Shown: piece by piece, positions 53,255 through 63,100 of the stretch | Numbering within the stretch: the first letter of the stretch is position 1 | Layout of the letters: each line of letters starts with the position of its first letter | Position numbers and translations under genes: made by a program | Assembly (NCBI GenBank): GCA_052267165.1 | Contig: JBKQHO010000051.1 | Span: 210,121 to 274,120, forward strand | Reading direction: 5' to 3' | DNA from: CAWICD01 sp052267165 | Lineage (GTDB): Bacteria; Vulcanimicrobiota; Vulcanimicrobiia; Vulcanimicrobiales; Vulcanimicrobiaceae | DNA length: 64,000 nt | Notes under the pieces: generated by a model | The model's database searches: none | Told to the model about the DNA's origin: nothing | Seen by the model: the letters and a program-made list of their open reading frames with translations, nothing else

Positions 53255-54147
53255 GCGGCACGCGACCGACGTTCGTCGATCCGCCGCTCGATCGCGCGCT
53301 AGTCAAAGGCTTCGTCGATTTGCACGTTCACACGGCTCCGGACGTCTTCGGGCGAGCGCTCGACGACGACGAGGCCGCGGCCGGCGCGCGGCGCGCGAAC
53401 GTCGCCCTCGTCTTTAAGAATCACGTCTCCGAAACAGCCTCGCGGGCCGAACTTGCTGCGCGCCGCCACGGCGTCGAGGCGTGGGGTGGCATCGTTCTCA
53501 ACCGATCCGTAGGCGGGCTCAATCCGCATGCGGTCGACGCGTTGGCACGCATCGAGGGCGGGCGCGGACGCATCGTTTGGTTGCCGACAATCGACGCCGG
53601 AAACCATCGACGGACGCTTGACGGCGTCGACGAGGGGATCGATGCGATCGTCGCCGGGCGCCCGACGCGCGAGTTCGAGGAGGTCGTCCGCGCTTGCGCC
53701 GCGCGCGGCCTCGCGCTCGCCACCGGCCACACGAGTGCGGACGATGCGGTCGTGGTCGCCGAGCTCTGCAGAGACGCCGGCGTCCGCTGCTGCGTCACGC
53801 ACGGCCTCTTTCCGATCGTGGGCTGCACCGAGGCGCACCTCGAATCGCTCGTCAAGCTGGGTGCGCTCGTCGAGCTGTGCGCCGTCGGGGCGCTGATGGG
53901 CGACCACGCGCATCTGCCCTGGATGCGTGCCTGGGGCAACGTCGACGCCGCCGCCTGCGCGCGGATCGTATCCCGCTTCGGACCCGAGCACTTCATCGTG
54001 TCGACGGACCTCGGTCAGAGCGGAAACCCGACTCCCGCCGACGGCCTCCTGCGTTTCGTCGCGGCGCTGCGCGCGGAGGGGCTCGACGAAAGCGCCTTGC
54101 GGACCCTCGGCGCCGACAACCCCCGCCGTCTGCTCGGCCTCGAATGA
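53251..54147 (+). CDS. DUF6282 family metal-dependent hydrolase-like protein
   Basis: The 298-residue protein (GTG start overlapping the MFS stop) begins with the amidohydrolase-type metal motif GFVDLHVHTAPD. Further likely ligands are in FKNHVSE, ATGHTSADD, VTHGLFP and VSTDLGQSGNP, in the order of a PHP/amidohydrolase TIM barrel. Members are annotated DUF6282 and are often linked to transport and catabolism of organic acids. The coupling to the MFS gene supports a hydrolytic step on an imported compound; the actual reaction is unknown. Confidence 0.88.
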   Translation: MSGTRPTFVDPPLDRALVKGFVDLHVHTAPDVFGRALDDDEAAAGARRANVALVFKNHVSETASRAELAARRHGVEAWGGIVLNRSVGGLNPHAVDALARIEGGRGRIVWLPTIDAGNHRRTLDGVDEGIDAIVAGRPTREFEEVVRACAARGLALATGHTSADDAVVVAELCRDAGVRCCVTHGLFPIVGCTEAHLESLVKLGALVELCAVGALMGDHAHLPWMRAWGNVDAAACARIVSRFGPEHFIVSTDLGQSGNPTPADGLLRFVAALRAEGLDESALRTLGADNPRRLLGLE

Positions 54148-54438
54148 AGACCGCGCTTTCGGCGCGCTTCGACCGTGCGGAAGCGACACCTACGATGAGA
54201 CTCGCCACGTCTCTACTTGCTGGGACCAGCCGACGGTGAACCGCCAACTCGGAATCCTCCCCAAGTAAGAGCGGCGAATCTCGTTCTCGAGTGCTGCGCC
54301 TTCCAGACGGAATGCAGACGGAGGGATGACGATTGGCAGACGCATGACGCGTTACGCTGCAGATGCACCTCGTGTCGACCGCGGCATCGGCTCCGAGCGC
54401 TGCCCGTACGTCCTACCATTCTTTTAGGGAGTCTCACG

Positions 54439-56265
54439 ATGCGCGATGACCGTTTTGATGCCCTTCGGGAAGCCGACACCGACCGCTTCAAGAACGGCGC
54501 GCGGACGTCGCCTTCGAATCCCGATTTCGGCGGGCTCATGCAGCTCGAAGTACCGCAGGCCGGCGCCCGACAGGCAGATCTACAACAGTATCTCACAGCG
54601 GTCCGCGAACTCGGTTTTCCCCTGACGGTCAACGAGCTCGAGCGCGTGATGCATGCGATCGAGACGACCGATCCAGCCCTGCGCGGACAGCTCTTGGCTC
54701 GAACGATAGGGACCGCGGGCCCAATCAATGCGGTCACCACGGCACTGGTGACACAGCGGGAAGATCTCTCCGACGAGCTTGAAGCGGCTTCCCCCGCGCA
54801 GGAGATCGACAACGGGCTACAAGCGTCCGAGGACTCGTATTCGCGGAGCCCTGGTAAAGACGGCGGGAGGGCGCCGCACGAACCCTCGGCGGAGCCCCCT
54901 GGCGTAGCGCAGCCCGATCATACGAACGACAGCCGGCAGCCCGGCGAGTCGGAATTCGCGGTGCAGCAGCGCGCCCGCTTCAAGCAGGTCCGCGCAGCCG
55001 AAAAAGCCGGCAGACCTGAGGCCACGCGCAAAGCCCTTTTCGCGCGAAAGTTCGAGGACATCACGCTTCCCGAGCAAGGCGCGAGCGGCGAGACGCTGCT
55101 TGAGTATTGGCGTAAAGCGAATCGAGCCGGCGTCCCCGTGACGGCCGAAGATCTCGAGCTATTCGACGACAACCTTCGCACCACCAGCGGAAGAAACGTC
55201 CTCATCCGGTATCGCAACAACGAGCGCTTTTCGGAAGGCATGCGAAGGATCGGCCAGGCGCACATCAAGCAGAACCCGCAGGACCTCAAGCGTTTCGAAG
55301 AACAGGACTCGATCGCCGAGATGATCACTCGAGACAGGCGCGAGAGCGTCAACCCGACCGGGTTTACCGCCGATCTCAATTACGACGCGATCGCAGCCGG
55401 CGGCCAAAAGCTGCGGCGCAACATGAAGCGTCTGACGGATTTGGGGGCCTTGCCGAAAGACCCTACGGCCAAACAACTGGCAGAATACCGCACGGCCGCA
55501 AGAGCGGTCGGCGTCCGCTTGACGATCAACAACATCGATGAGTACAACAAGCGGCCCGGAAACGAGTCGGAACGCCGGATTCCCGGTGAGTCGGCGCCGC
55601 TCGGCGTGCAAGTCCTAAAGGATCTCGAGCTTCCCGCCAGGCAGCGGACGTTGCTCACGTCGGATCCGAAGGCGTGGGCCAAGACCCTTCGCGAGCAGCA
55701 GCCTCTTGCGAAGACACAGCCCATACAAGTCCACCAGCTCGCGAGAAATGCCAGTCGCGACTCGAATACGTCGCAGGCATACGGCTACGCGCCCGCGTTC
55801 GATAGAAATGTGCACGCGGCCAGGGCGGACGACGGCGGCCACGCGCCCCCGCTCGATAGAAGCGCACGAGCAGCCAGCGCCGAGAACGACTACTCAAGAT
55901 CTCCGAACAAGGACAAGCCGTCAATCGAGTCCAGCGGCGATCATCAATCGCTCCAGTCCTCGAGTGAGGTTCGCAATCCCGTCCGGGCTTCGCAACAAGC
56001 GCCCGAGACGAAGGAGGTTGCGCCGCGAGCCGAGCTCGGCGCAATGAAAGGCTTCCAGCACAAGCTGGCAGGCAACCTACCAACGACGGGCGGAACCCAC
56101 CTAGCGTTTGGCCGAGATAACAACGCGGTCGAAACCAAAGCGGAAACGAAGACGGCCGTCTTGCAGCAAAACGAGCTGAATTCCGGACTGGAGCGCGCAG
56201 CGCAGAGCGGGCAGAGCGCCCAACCGCGGAACGGTCAGAAGACCCCGAAGCTTACGTTGGGATGA
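54439..56265 (+). CDS. Orphan 608-residue protein with three divergent internal repeats
   Basis: The ATG at 54439 follows TTAGGGAG, which fixes the start; the 74 codons upstream in the same frame look non-coding. The product is polar, without signal peptide or membrane segment. Three similar blocks occur at 48-75 (LQQYLTAVRELGFPLTVNEL), 219-246 (LLEYWRKANRAGVPVTAEDL) and 347-371 (LAEYRTAARAVGVRLTINNI), giving a consensus L-x-(E/Q)-Y-x-x-A-x-R-x-x-G-x-x-(V/L)-T. Between and after them are disordered Ser/Arg/Gln-rich linkers. The phrase YSRSP(G/N)KD appears twice (134 and 485). Architecture resembles secreted effector-like or scaffold proteins, but no family is recognised. Confidence 0.72.
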   Translation: MRDDRFDALREADTDRFKNGARTSPSNPDFGGLMQLEVPQAGARQADLQQYLTAVRELGFPLTVNELERVMHAIETTDPALRGQLLARTIGTAGPINAVTTALVTQREDLSDELEAASPAQEIDNGLQASEDSYSRSPGKDGGRAPHEPSAEPPGVAQPDHTNDSRQPGESEFAVQQRARFKQVRAAEKAGRPEATRKALFARKFEDITLPEQGASGETLLEYWRKANRAGVPVTAEDLELFDDNLRTTSGRNVLIRYRNNERFSEGMRRIGQAHIKQNPQDLKRFEEQDSIAEMITRDRRESVNPTGFTADLNYDAIAAGGQKLRRNMKRLTDLGALPKDPTAKQLAEYRTAARAVGVRLTINNIDEYNKRPGNESERRIPGESAPLGVQVLKDLELPARQRTLLTSDPKAWAKTLREQQPLAKTQPIQVHQLARNASRDSNTSQAYGYAPAFDRNVHAARADDGGHAPPLDRSARAASAENDYSRSPNKDKPSIESSGDHQSLQSSSEVRNPVRASQQAPETKEVAPRAELGAMKGFQHKLAGNLPTTGGTHLAFGRDNNAVETKAETKTAVLQQNELNSGLERAAQSGQSAQPRNGQKTPKLTLG

Positions 56266-56302
56266 AGACGACCCGGCGACAATAAACCATCCGACGGCAA
56301 AC

Positions 56303-56337
56303 GCCGGTGAATGATCGCCTTTCGGTCATCCGCCGGC
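56303..56337. terminator. Hairpin between convergent genes
   Basis: Between the orphan gene (plus) and the small gene (minus), GCCGG and CCGGC enclose an inner stem ATGATCG/CGGTCAT with a 5-base loop. It is strong and symmetrical, but no T-run follows on either strand, so it may act as an mRNA 3'-end stabiliser or Rho-assisted terminator. Confidence 0.45.
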
Positions 56338-56347
56338 TGGATTCACC

Positions 56348-56563
56348 TCACACGCGGCCCAGAGGCTCGAGCTTGGCGACGTCCCACGCCCAGACATCGG
56401 TCGGGGTCGTGCTGATGCCTGAATGCGGCGGGTCGGGCAGGACGTTATAGAGTCCCGGCTCCTTGTAGGCAAGGTCGACGAGTTTGCCCTGGAGCATCTC
56501 GCCGTTTACGAGCGTCACGCGAATCGTGGCGCCGATATAAGTGCGAAGCTCTTCCTCGTTCAT
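56348..56563 (-). CDS. Small Sm-like-looking protein
   Basis: The 71-residue protein reads EELRTYIGATIRVTLVNGEM, LQGKLVDLAYKEPGLYNVLP and ends VWAWDVAKLEPLGRV. The strand pattern (G-x-x-(I/V)-R-V-T-L-x-(N/D)-G-x-x-L-x-G-x-L-V-D) is that of an Sm/Hfq-like beta barrel, though it lacks typical Hfq Sm2 residues. It could be a small RNA- or protein-binding domain. Single gene, convergent with the orphan-repeat protein gene. Confidence 0.6.
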   Translation of the reverse strand: MNEEELRTYIGATIRVTLVNGEMLQGKLVDLAYKEPGLYNVLPDPPHSGISTTPTDVWAWDVAKLEPLGRV

Positions 56564-57050
56564 GGCTCGATTCTACCACCAAGAGGGCTCCCGCGCACCT
56601 GGCGGCCCGGACGCCCGAAGCGGATGGCCCATCCCAACCGTCGGGGTACGAAAACGCTGCTTGCACCCGGGTCGAGTACGACGTAGGCGCGAGCCCTTGC
56701 AGTCACGGGTGTCCACGGCGCCGGGCTAGCCGCGCCGAGCGGCGACGTTCGACTGCGGGACGGAAGATGCATCCAGCCGGAAATGCTGTTGGTCAAGGAT
56801 GTCGCTTTCCAGGCCGACACGAATGCATGGGATCTCGCCAGCCTATCCTTCCACGGGAGGCAACACATGGCCGAAGGCAACCGGCAAGCTTCCACGCCGC
56901 CGTTAAGTTCGTCGGCCGCCGGAGTGTGCGAGCTCAGATGCCGGCAAGCGTTGATTGCCTGCCTACCCTGGGTGGGACCGCCGGCTTCCTTGCGGACAGC
57001 CCGCGTTCGAATTTGCAAGAGACGATGAATCGAGTTGACGGAGGGCGCCT
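56564..57050. other. Intergenic region with one possible micro-ORF
   Basis: About 490 bp. The only item with a ribosome site is a 53-codon frame on the plus strand, 56867-57028 (GGGAGGCAACAC before ATG), encoding MAEGNRQASTPPLSSSAAG and a Cys-containing basic tail. It may be real, but nothing else supports it. Confidence 0.35.
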
Positions 57051-57617
57051 ATGCGCGCAGATATCGTTCCCGGCGCGACGTTTCCAGACTACGAGCTGAC
57101 GGGGCACGACCGCCAGCGGCACAAATTGAGCGGGGCTCAGGGCATGGATCCGATGGTCTTGATACTCAGCCGCGGACACTACTGCCCGAAGGATCATCAG
57201 CAGCACCTCGCGCTCGCGGCAGCGCAGTCTCAGTTCGCGGTGTCGTATACAACGATCGTCACGATTGCGACGGACTCGATCCTGGAACTCAACGAGTTTC
57301 GGGCAGCCGTCGGCGCCCAATGGCTGTTCCTCTCCGACCAGCGACGTCAGATCCAACAGGAGCTCGACATCGTGGAGTACACCGATCCGCATCACAACCC
57401 CATGATTCCGCATACGTTCGTGCTGGAACCGGGGCTCGTGATCTACAGCATCTACAACGGATATTGGTACTGGGGACGACCGTCGGTAGCCGATCTGGCG
57501 CGCGACCTTCGCGAGGTCTCACGCAAGTGCCGCCCGGATTTCGATCTCGCGGCACCTGGTCTTCGCGGGAACTTCGAGCACGGAGACAAGCATCTCCACT
57601 ATCCCTACGGCACGTGA
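57051..57617 (+). CDS. Peroxiredoxin-like (AhpC/TSA family) protein
   Basis: The 188-residue protein starts after GGAGGGCG, a good ribosome site. It has a thioredoxin-like fold: PGATFPDYELTGHDRQRHKL, then VLILSRGHYCPKDHQQHLAL with Cys45 where a peroxiredoxin has the peroxidatic cysteine, then a VTIATDS strand and a cis-Pro-like MIPHTFVLEPGL. The usual Thr three residues before Cys is replaced by a His-Tyr (GHYCP), seen in atypical redoxins. It may reduce peroxides or act in metal or quinone stress. It lies upstream of the dioxygenase gene in the same direction with a 90-bp gap. Confidence 0.78.
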   Translation: MRADIVPGATFPDYELTGHDRQRHKLSGAQGMDPMVLILSRGHYCPKDHQQHLALAAAQSQFAVSYTTIVTIATDSILELNEFRAAVGAQWLFLSDQRRQIQQELDIVEYTDPHHNPMIPHTFVLEPGLVIYSIYNGYWYWGRPSVADLARDLREVSRKCRPDFDLAAPGLRGNFEHGDKHLHYPYGT

Positions 57618-57707
57618 CCGAGCCGCAGACAGGCTCGTTTCGGCTTGGCTTCGTCTCTACTTCGACGTATTTGCCGATCGCGGTAGCTCACGGGGGGCAT
57701 TTCGAGG

Positions 57708-58601
57708 ATGAACGACGCGCAAAAGCCCACGACGGCAGCTTGGTTGACGCAGGCCGTCCTCGACAGCGCCGCTTCGGCGCGCGACGAGCGGACGCGGACG
57801 ATCTTCCGCAAGCTGGTCGGGCACCTGCACGCGTTCGTTCGCGAGGTCGAGCTGACGCCGCAGGAGTGGATGGCCGGAATCCAATTCCTCACGGCTACGG
57901 GGCAACAATGCGATGACGTGCGGCAAGAGTTCGTCCTGCTCTCTGACACGCTTGGCGTATCGACGCTCGTCGACGCGATTGCCGCGCGCGAAGCGAGCGC
58001 GGGAACCGAGTCGAGCGTGCTCGGGCCGTTCTTCACGACGGACGCGCACGACATCCCCGCGGGCGAAAGCATTGCGAAAGCGGGCTCGGGGGAGACGCTC
58101 TTCGTATCGGGCCAGGTGCGTGACACAGCCGGCCGGCCGATCGTGAACGCATCGATCGAGGTATGGGAAACCGACGGTACCGGCAACTACGACGTGCAAT
58201 ACGTCGATCGTTCACAACCGAATTGCCGCGGTAGGCTGCATACCGATGCCGAAGGCGCCTTTCGCTTCCGCGCCGTGCTGCCGGTGAGTTACTCGATTCC
58301 CGGCGACGGCCGAGTCGGTGAAATGCTCGCGGCGCTCGGCCGGCATACGATGCGGCCGGCGCATCTGCACTTCAAGATCGAAGCTCCCAGCTTTCTCCCG
58401 CTGACCACCGCGCTCTACGTCAAAGGCGACCCGTACCTCGATGGAGACGCCGTCTTCGGGGTGAAACCGTCGCTCGTCAGCGATTTCGTGCGGCACGACG
58501 ATCCCGCCGGCGCATCTGAACGCGGCTGCGAGCCACCCTTCTACACGCTCGAGGCAGATTTCGTACTAGTCCATGCCTGTTCAGGCGTCGACGGTAGCTA
58601 G
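57708..58601 (+). CDS. Intradiol ring-cleavage dioxygenase (catechol/hydroxyquinol 1,2-dioxygenase type)
   Basis: The enzyme cleaves catechols between the two hydroxyls to give cis,cis-muconate or maleylacetate-type products. The 297-residue protein has the Dioxygenase_N helical domain (about 15-95) and a catalytic domain with the four Fe(III) ligands: Tyr161 (GTGNYDVQY), Tyr195 (PVSYSIPGDG), His219 and His221 (RPAHLHFKI). Length is typical. GAGG stands directly before the ATG. No ring-hydroxylase, muconate cycloisomerase or maleylacetate reductase gene is near, so the pathway is incomplete here. Confidence 0.92.
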   Translation: MNDAQKPTTAAWLTQAVLDSAASARDERTRTIFRKLVGHLHAFVREVELTPQEWMAGIQFLTATGQQCDDVRQEFVLLSDTLGVSTLVDAIAAREASAGTESSVLGPFFTTDAHDIPAGESIAKAGSGETLFVSGQVRDTAGRPIVNASIEVWETDGTGNYDVQYVDRSQPNCRGRLHTDAEGAFRFRAVLPVSYSIPGDGRVGEMLAALGRHTMRPAHLHFKIEAPSFLPLTTALYVKGDPYLDGDAVFGVKPSLVSDFVRHDDPAGASERGCEPPFYTLEADFVLVHACSGVDGS

Positions 58602-58676
58602 CTCGGAGACCGGATCGGTTGAGGCCATGACCCGCCCCGCCTAAGCGCGAGACGCAATGAGGACGCAGGCATGTCC

Positions 58677-58705
58677 TTGCATTTGTGTGCCAAATGACGT
58701 ACAAT
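58677..58705 (+). promoter_or_regulatory. TacAT promoter with embedded operator and leaderless start
   Basis: TTGCAT (58677-58682), a 17-bp spacer and TACAAT (58700-58705) form a strong sigma-70-like promoter. The spacer contains CATTTG and CAAATG (58680-58696, 5-bp gap), a perfect inverted repeat that is a good autoregulator operator. The expected start (about 58711-58712) coincides with the GTG start codon, so the antitoxin mRNA is probably leaderless. Confidence 0.6.
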
Positions 58706-58711
58706 TAGGTA

Positions 58712-59005
58712 GTGCTCGAACGAGAAAAGGCGGAGCAGGCCAGGGTCGATTTCCGCGTTCCCGCCAGCGTCAAGGCCCGCTTCGTAGAGGCGGCAGCCCT
58801 TGAGACCGGTGGCGATCTGAGCGCCTTTCTAGTTGCGGCGGGTCTCGAGCGGGCTGAGCGGGTCTTGGCCCAGCGTGAGGTGGTTCGAATCGATGACGAA
58901 ACGCGCGAACGCTTCTATGCGGCCATGCGGGCGCCGGCGCGCCCGACAAAGGCACTGAGACGGCTGCTGAGCGATGAAGGCTCACGTTTCCGACTCGTTG
59001 AGTAG
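58712..59005 (+). CDS. tacA: DUF1778 ribbon-helix-helix antitoxin, TacA-like
   Basis: The 97-residue protein has the DUF1778 pattern: an N-terminal ribbon (ARVDFRVPASVKARFVEAAA), then GGDLSAFLVAAGLERAERVL, and a C-terminal toxin-binding tail (VRIDDETRERFYAAMRAPAR). The family partners GNAT toxins that acetylate aminoacyl-tRNA. Its end overlaps the toxin start by 32 bp. The start is a GTG that lies on the predicted transcription start point. Confidence 0.88.
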   Translation: MLEREKAEQARVDFRVPASVKARFVEAAALETGGDLSAFLVAAGLERAERVLAQREVVRIDDETRERFYAAMRAPARPTKALRRLLSDEGSRFRLVE

Positions 59006-59537
59006 CGCGCCGACGGCCATTCGCCTCCAGCCCCTCGATCGTCACCACGACCGAGGGGCATTTCATTGCGGGGAGCCATCGGTTACAAACTATCTTCAAC
59101 GGATCGCACTGCAAGACCAAGAGGCGATGCGCGCCGCCACTAAAGTTGCGGTCTTGCCAAATGCACCCGAGCAAATTCTTGGCTACTTTACGCTCGTCGC
59201 CGTCAAGATCGTAGACGCGGAGCTTCCGAACGATCTCGCCAAGCGCTTCAAGGTGCAAAACCTCGCGACCGGTGCACCTGCGATTCTGCTCGCGCAACTG
59301 GGCGTGGACCGCGGCATGAGCGGTGCAGGCCTCGGAACGTTCTTGCTTCATCACGCCATGCGCCACGCATTGAGCGGCGCGTTGGAGGTTGGCGGCGTAG
59401 CCCTCATCGTCGACGCGATCAACGCTGACGTCGCTAGCTGGTACAAGAAACGCGCGCCAGACTTTCGCCCACTCACCAATGACGGACTGCGGCTCATCTT
59501 GCCGATGCGAACGCTTGCAGCCGCTCTGCCTCCGTGA
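58974..59537 (+). CDS. tacT: GNAT-family toxin of a TacAT-type toxin-antitoxin pair
   Basis: The 187-residue GNAT protein shows RLQPLDRHHDRGAFHCGEPS, a TNYLQ motif, the acetyl-CoA loop GMSGAGLGTFLL (about 114-125) and the catalytic-end tyrosine in SWYKKRAPDF (about 155-164). In Salmonella TacT and related toxins this fold acetylates the amino group on charged tRNAs and blocks translation. The pairing with a DUF1778 gene upstream supports this. Start choice: ATG 58974 overlaps the antitoxin, as in other pairs, but an internal start is possible. The typical length is about 160-175, so a few N-terminal residues may be extra. Confidence 0.88.
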   Translation: MKAHVSDSLSSAPTAIRLQPLDRHHDRGAFHCGEPSVTNYLQRIALQDQEAMRAATKVAVLPNAPEQILGYFTLVAVKIVDAELPNDLAKRFKVQNLATGAPAILLAQLGVDRGMSGAGLGTFLLHHAMRHALSGALEVGGVALIVDAINADVASWYKKRAPDFRPLTNDGLRLILPMRTLAAALPP

Positions 59538-60104
59538 CACACGCATTGGGATCGCTGCTCATGTATCCAGTCCTGGTTCGAGGCGGAATCCGCCGACCGG
59601 GCGCGGCCCTTTCTGGACGAGCTCTTGCCGCTCAGTCGAGGCTTCGAACAATTCGTCTACTTTACCGGCGAACGTGCTTTGGCATTCGGCATGGTCGTCG
59701 TTCAACGGATAAGGTCCCAGCTCCATAGCGTAGTCTCGATTAAATTCCTTCGAAGCCCGCTCCCGACGGCGGCGTAGCATAGCAAGCCGATCCGCGCGTA
59801 AGAGTCCCGTAAGGCCCGCACAGATTGCAGAAGATGCATCGGCCGACGACCTGCAGTCCTAATCGGGTAGCTTCATCTACTGAGCTGCGTGACATTGGCG
59901 ACACGGCGCATCAGCGGCCCCCGCGGGGCGAAGTACGACCTCGGGCGCTATCGCCAAGCGACTAGCCGATGCACGCCGCTGGAAGGGTTACGCGGCAGGC
60001 AGGCCCGAGCGTAGGACGTTGTATTCCAAAAGACGTCGGTCAAGAGCAGGGATCCTCGTCCCCTACTGGGGGAGCCTGGCCTCGCTGACAAGAACGCCGT
60101 CGGC
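59538..60104. other. Intergenic region before the RND gene, possible minus-strand small ORF
   Basis: About 570 bp. A minus-strand frame at 59559-59780 (73 codons, MELGPYPLNDDHAECQ then a Glu-rich helix) is the only protein-like item and lacks a convincing ribosome site. The region in front of RND genes usually holds a membrane-fusion protein gene; none is here. Confidence 0.4.
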
Positions 60105-63100
60105 GTGATTCGCTTCTTCCTGGAGCGACCGATCTTCGCGCTGGTCTGCTCGCTTTCGATCCTGCTCGCCGGTGTCGTGGTCATACCCAGCCTGCCGATC
60201 GCGCAGTTTCCGAAGATCACGCCGCCGGTCGTCACCGTTACCGCGACCTACACCGGCGCGACCGCGGCCACCGTCGAATCCTCGGTCACGACGCCGCTCG
60301 AGGAAGCGATCAACGGGGTCGACGGCCTGCGCTACATCTCCTCGACGAGCTCGAGCGACGGGACGAGCACGATCCTGTGCACCTTCGCGCTCGGCAAGGA
60401 TCTCGACATCGCCGCCTCCGACGTGCAGAACGCGGTCGGGACGGCCAGCGCCCGGCTTCCGAGCGCGGTCACCCTGGCGGGCGTCACGGTCACCAAGAAC
60501 GCCGGCACGTTCGTGATGGCCTATGGTTTCTCGTCGACCAATCCGCGCTACGACACGCTGTTCCTGAGCAACTACGTCGACCTCAACATCGTGGACGCGC
60601 TCAAACGCATCCCCGGCGTGAGCAACGTCAACGTCTTCGGCCAGCGCAAGTACGCCATGCGGCTGTGGATCGATCCCAAGCGCCTCGCCGACTACGGGCT
60701 CTCCAACGACGACGTCGTCGCCGCTTTGAACCAGCAGAACGTCCAGATCGCCGCCGGCGCGATCGGCGACGCGCCGACGGCGGCCGATCAGCCGTTTCAC
60801 GTCAACATTCGCGCCGTAGGTCGGCTGACCACACCGGAGCAATTCGGGAACCTGCTCTTGCGCGCGTTGCCGGACGGCGGGTATGTGCGCTTCCACGACG
60901 TGGGCCGCGTCGAGCTCGGGGCAGAGAACTATTCGCAGATGGTTCGCTTCGACGGCAAGACGGCGGTCGGCATCGGCGTCCAGGCCCTGCCCACGGCCAA
61001 CGCGCTCGACGTCGCCAAGGCCGTGCGGGCCGCGATGGCGGGCTTCGAGCACGACTTCCCGCCGGGAGTGAGCGCAAAGGTCGCCTTCGACGCGACGCTG
61101 TTCGTCACCGAATCGCTCAAGGAAGTTCTGATCACGCTCGCGCTGTCGATCGTGCTCGTCGTGCTGGTCGTCTTCATCTTCTTGCAAGATCCGCGCACGA
61201 CGCTCGTACCGATCCTAACCATCCCGGTCTCGCTCGTGGGCACGTTCGCGATCATGAAGGTGCTCGGTTTCTCGATCAACACGCTGACGATGTTCGGGCT
61301 GACGCTGGCAACCGGACTCGTCGTCGACGACGCGATCGTCGTCATCGAGAACATCGCGCGCTTCATCCAGACGAAGAAAATGCAGCCGCTCCCGGGCGCG
61401 ACCGCCGCGATGGAGGAGATCACCGGCGCAGTCGTCGCGAGCTCGCTGGTGCTGCTCGCCGTCTTCGTGCCGGTCGCGTTCTTCCCGGGGACGACCGGCT
61501 TGCTCTACCGCCAGTTCGCGTTGACGATCGCGGGCTCGGTATTGATCTCGCTCTTCATCGCGCTGACGCTGACGCCGGTGATGTCGCGCTTCTTTCTCTC
61601 CAGCACGGAGCAGCATCCCGCGATGTTCCGCCCGATCAACGCGGTTATCGACGCGACCCGCAGAGGATATGGCAGGCTGCTACCCGTGCTCGTGCGTGGG
61701 CGGCTCGTCGTCATGGCCGTGTTCGTGCTCGGGCTCGGGGCGACGGTGCTGCTCAAGCAGTTCGCGCCGACCGGCTTTCTGCCGGACGAGGACAACGGCT
61801 ACTTCTTCGTGACCGCACAGTTGCCCGAAGATGCGTCGCTCGTGCGAACGAGCCGCGCCATCGACAAGATCGGCGACATCATGCGCGCGATGCCGGAGAT
61901 CTCGGACGTCTTCGAGGTCAGCGGCCGCGACTTCGGCGGAAACGGCGCGAATCGCGCGCTTGCCTTCGCCAATCTCAAGCCGTGGGCCGATCGCCAGGGG
62001 GCGCAGCACCGGCTCAACGGCATTCTCGCGCGGCTGCGCCCGCAGCTCGCCGCAGTCCCCGAAGCGCAGGCGTTCGCCTTCGGGCCACCGGCGATTCAAG
62101 GCTTCCCGAACGTCGCCGGCTTTCAGTTCGAGCTCGAGGACCGCACGAATCAAGGCTTCGCTGCGCTGGCAGCTACAAGCGGCAAGCTGATCGCCGCCGC
62201 CCGCCACGATCCGGTCCTCTCGTACGCTTCGACGAGCTTCCGCGACGATGCGCCTCAATTCGTCGCCGAGCTCGACCGGGGCAAGGCGACGACGCTGCAA
62301 GTTCCGCTCCAGAATATCGCCGATGCGCTGCAGATCTCGCTCGGCTCGCTCTACGTCAACGACTTCGACTTTCAGAACCGCGCCTATCGGGTCTACGTCG
62401 AGGCCGATGCACCGTTTCGCACGCGGCTCGACGATCTGAGCACGATCTACGTCCGCTCGTCGACCGGCGGGACGATCCCGCTGTCGTCGCTCCTGACGAT
62501 CTCGCAGGAACGGACGGCTCCGATCATCACGCACTACAACCTCTTCCGCTCGGTCGAGCTGAACGGGGTCGCGAAGCCGGGCTACGGCTCCGGGCAAGCG
62601 CTGCAGGCGATGCAGTCGATCGCCGCGCAGACGCTGCCGCCGGGCATGAAGTACGACTGGTCGGGGCTTTCCCTCGAGGCGCTCCAAGGCGGCTCGCAAA
62701 GCGTGCTCGTGTTCGTGCTTGGCGTCGTCGTCGTGTTTCTGGTGCTCGCCGCGAAGTACGAGAGCTTGACCGATCCGCTCACGATTCTGATGTCGGTGCC
62801 GCTGACGATCTTCGGGGCACTGCTGGCGCTGCGCTTGCGCGGCTTCGTCAGCGACGTCTACGCGCAGGTCGGCTTCGTCATGCTGATCGGGCTCGCAAGC
62901 AAGAACGGGATCCTGATCGTCGAGTTCGCCAACCAGCTGCGGCGGCGCGGCGTCGACTTGGCCTCGGCTGCGATCGAAGCGGCCGAGACACGCTTCCGCC
63001 CGATCCTGATGACCTCGCTGGCGTTCATCTTCGCGATCCTGCCGCTGGTCTTTGCGAGCGGCGCGGGGAGCACCAGCCGGCAGTCGCTCGGCACGACCTT

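Noticed and set aside
29138..56307. The 15-mer GACGGCAAACGCCGG present in two intergenic regions (29138-29152 and 56293-56307)
   Set aside because: In a 64-kb GC-rich window one or more shared 15-mers are expected by chance, and the flanks share nothing.
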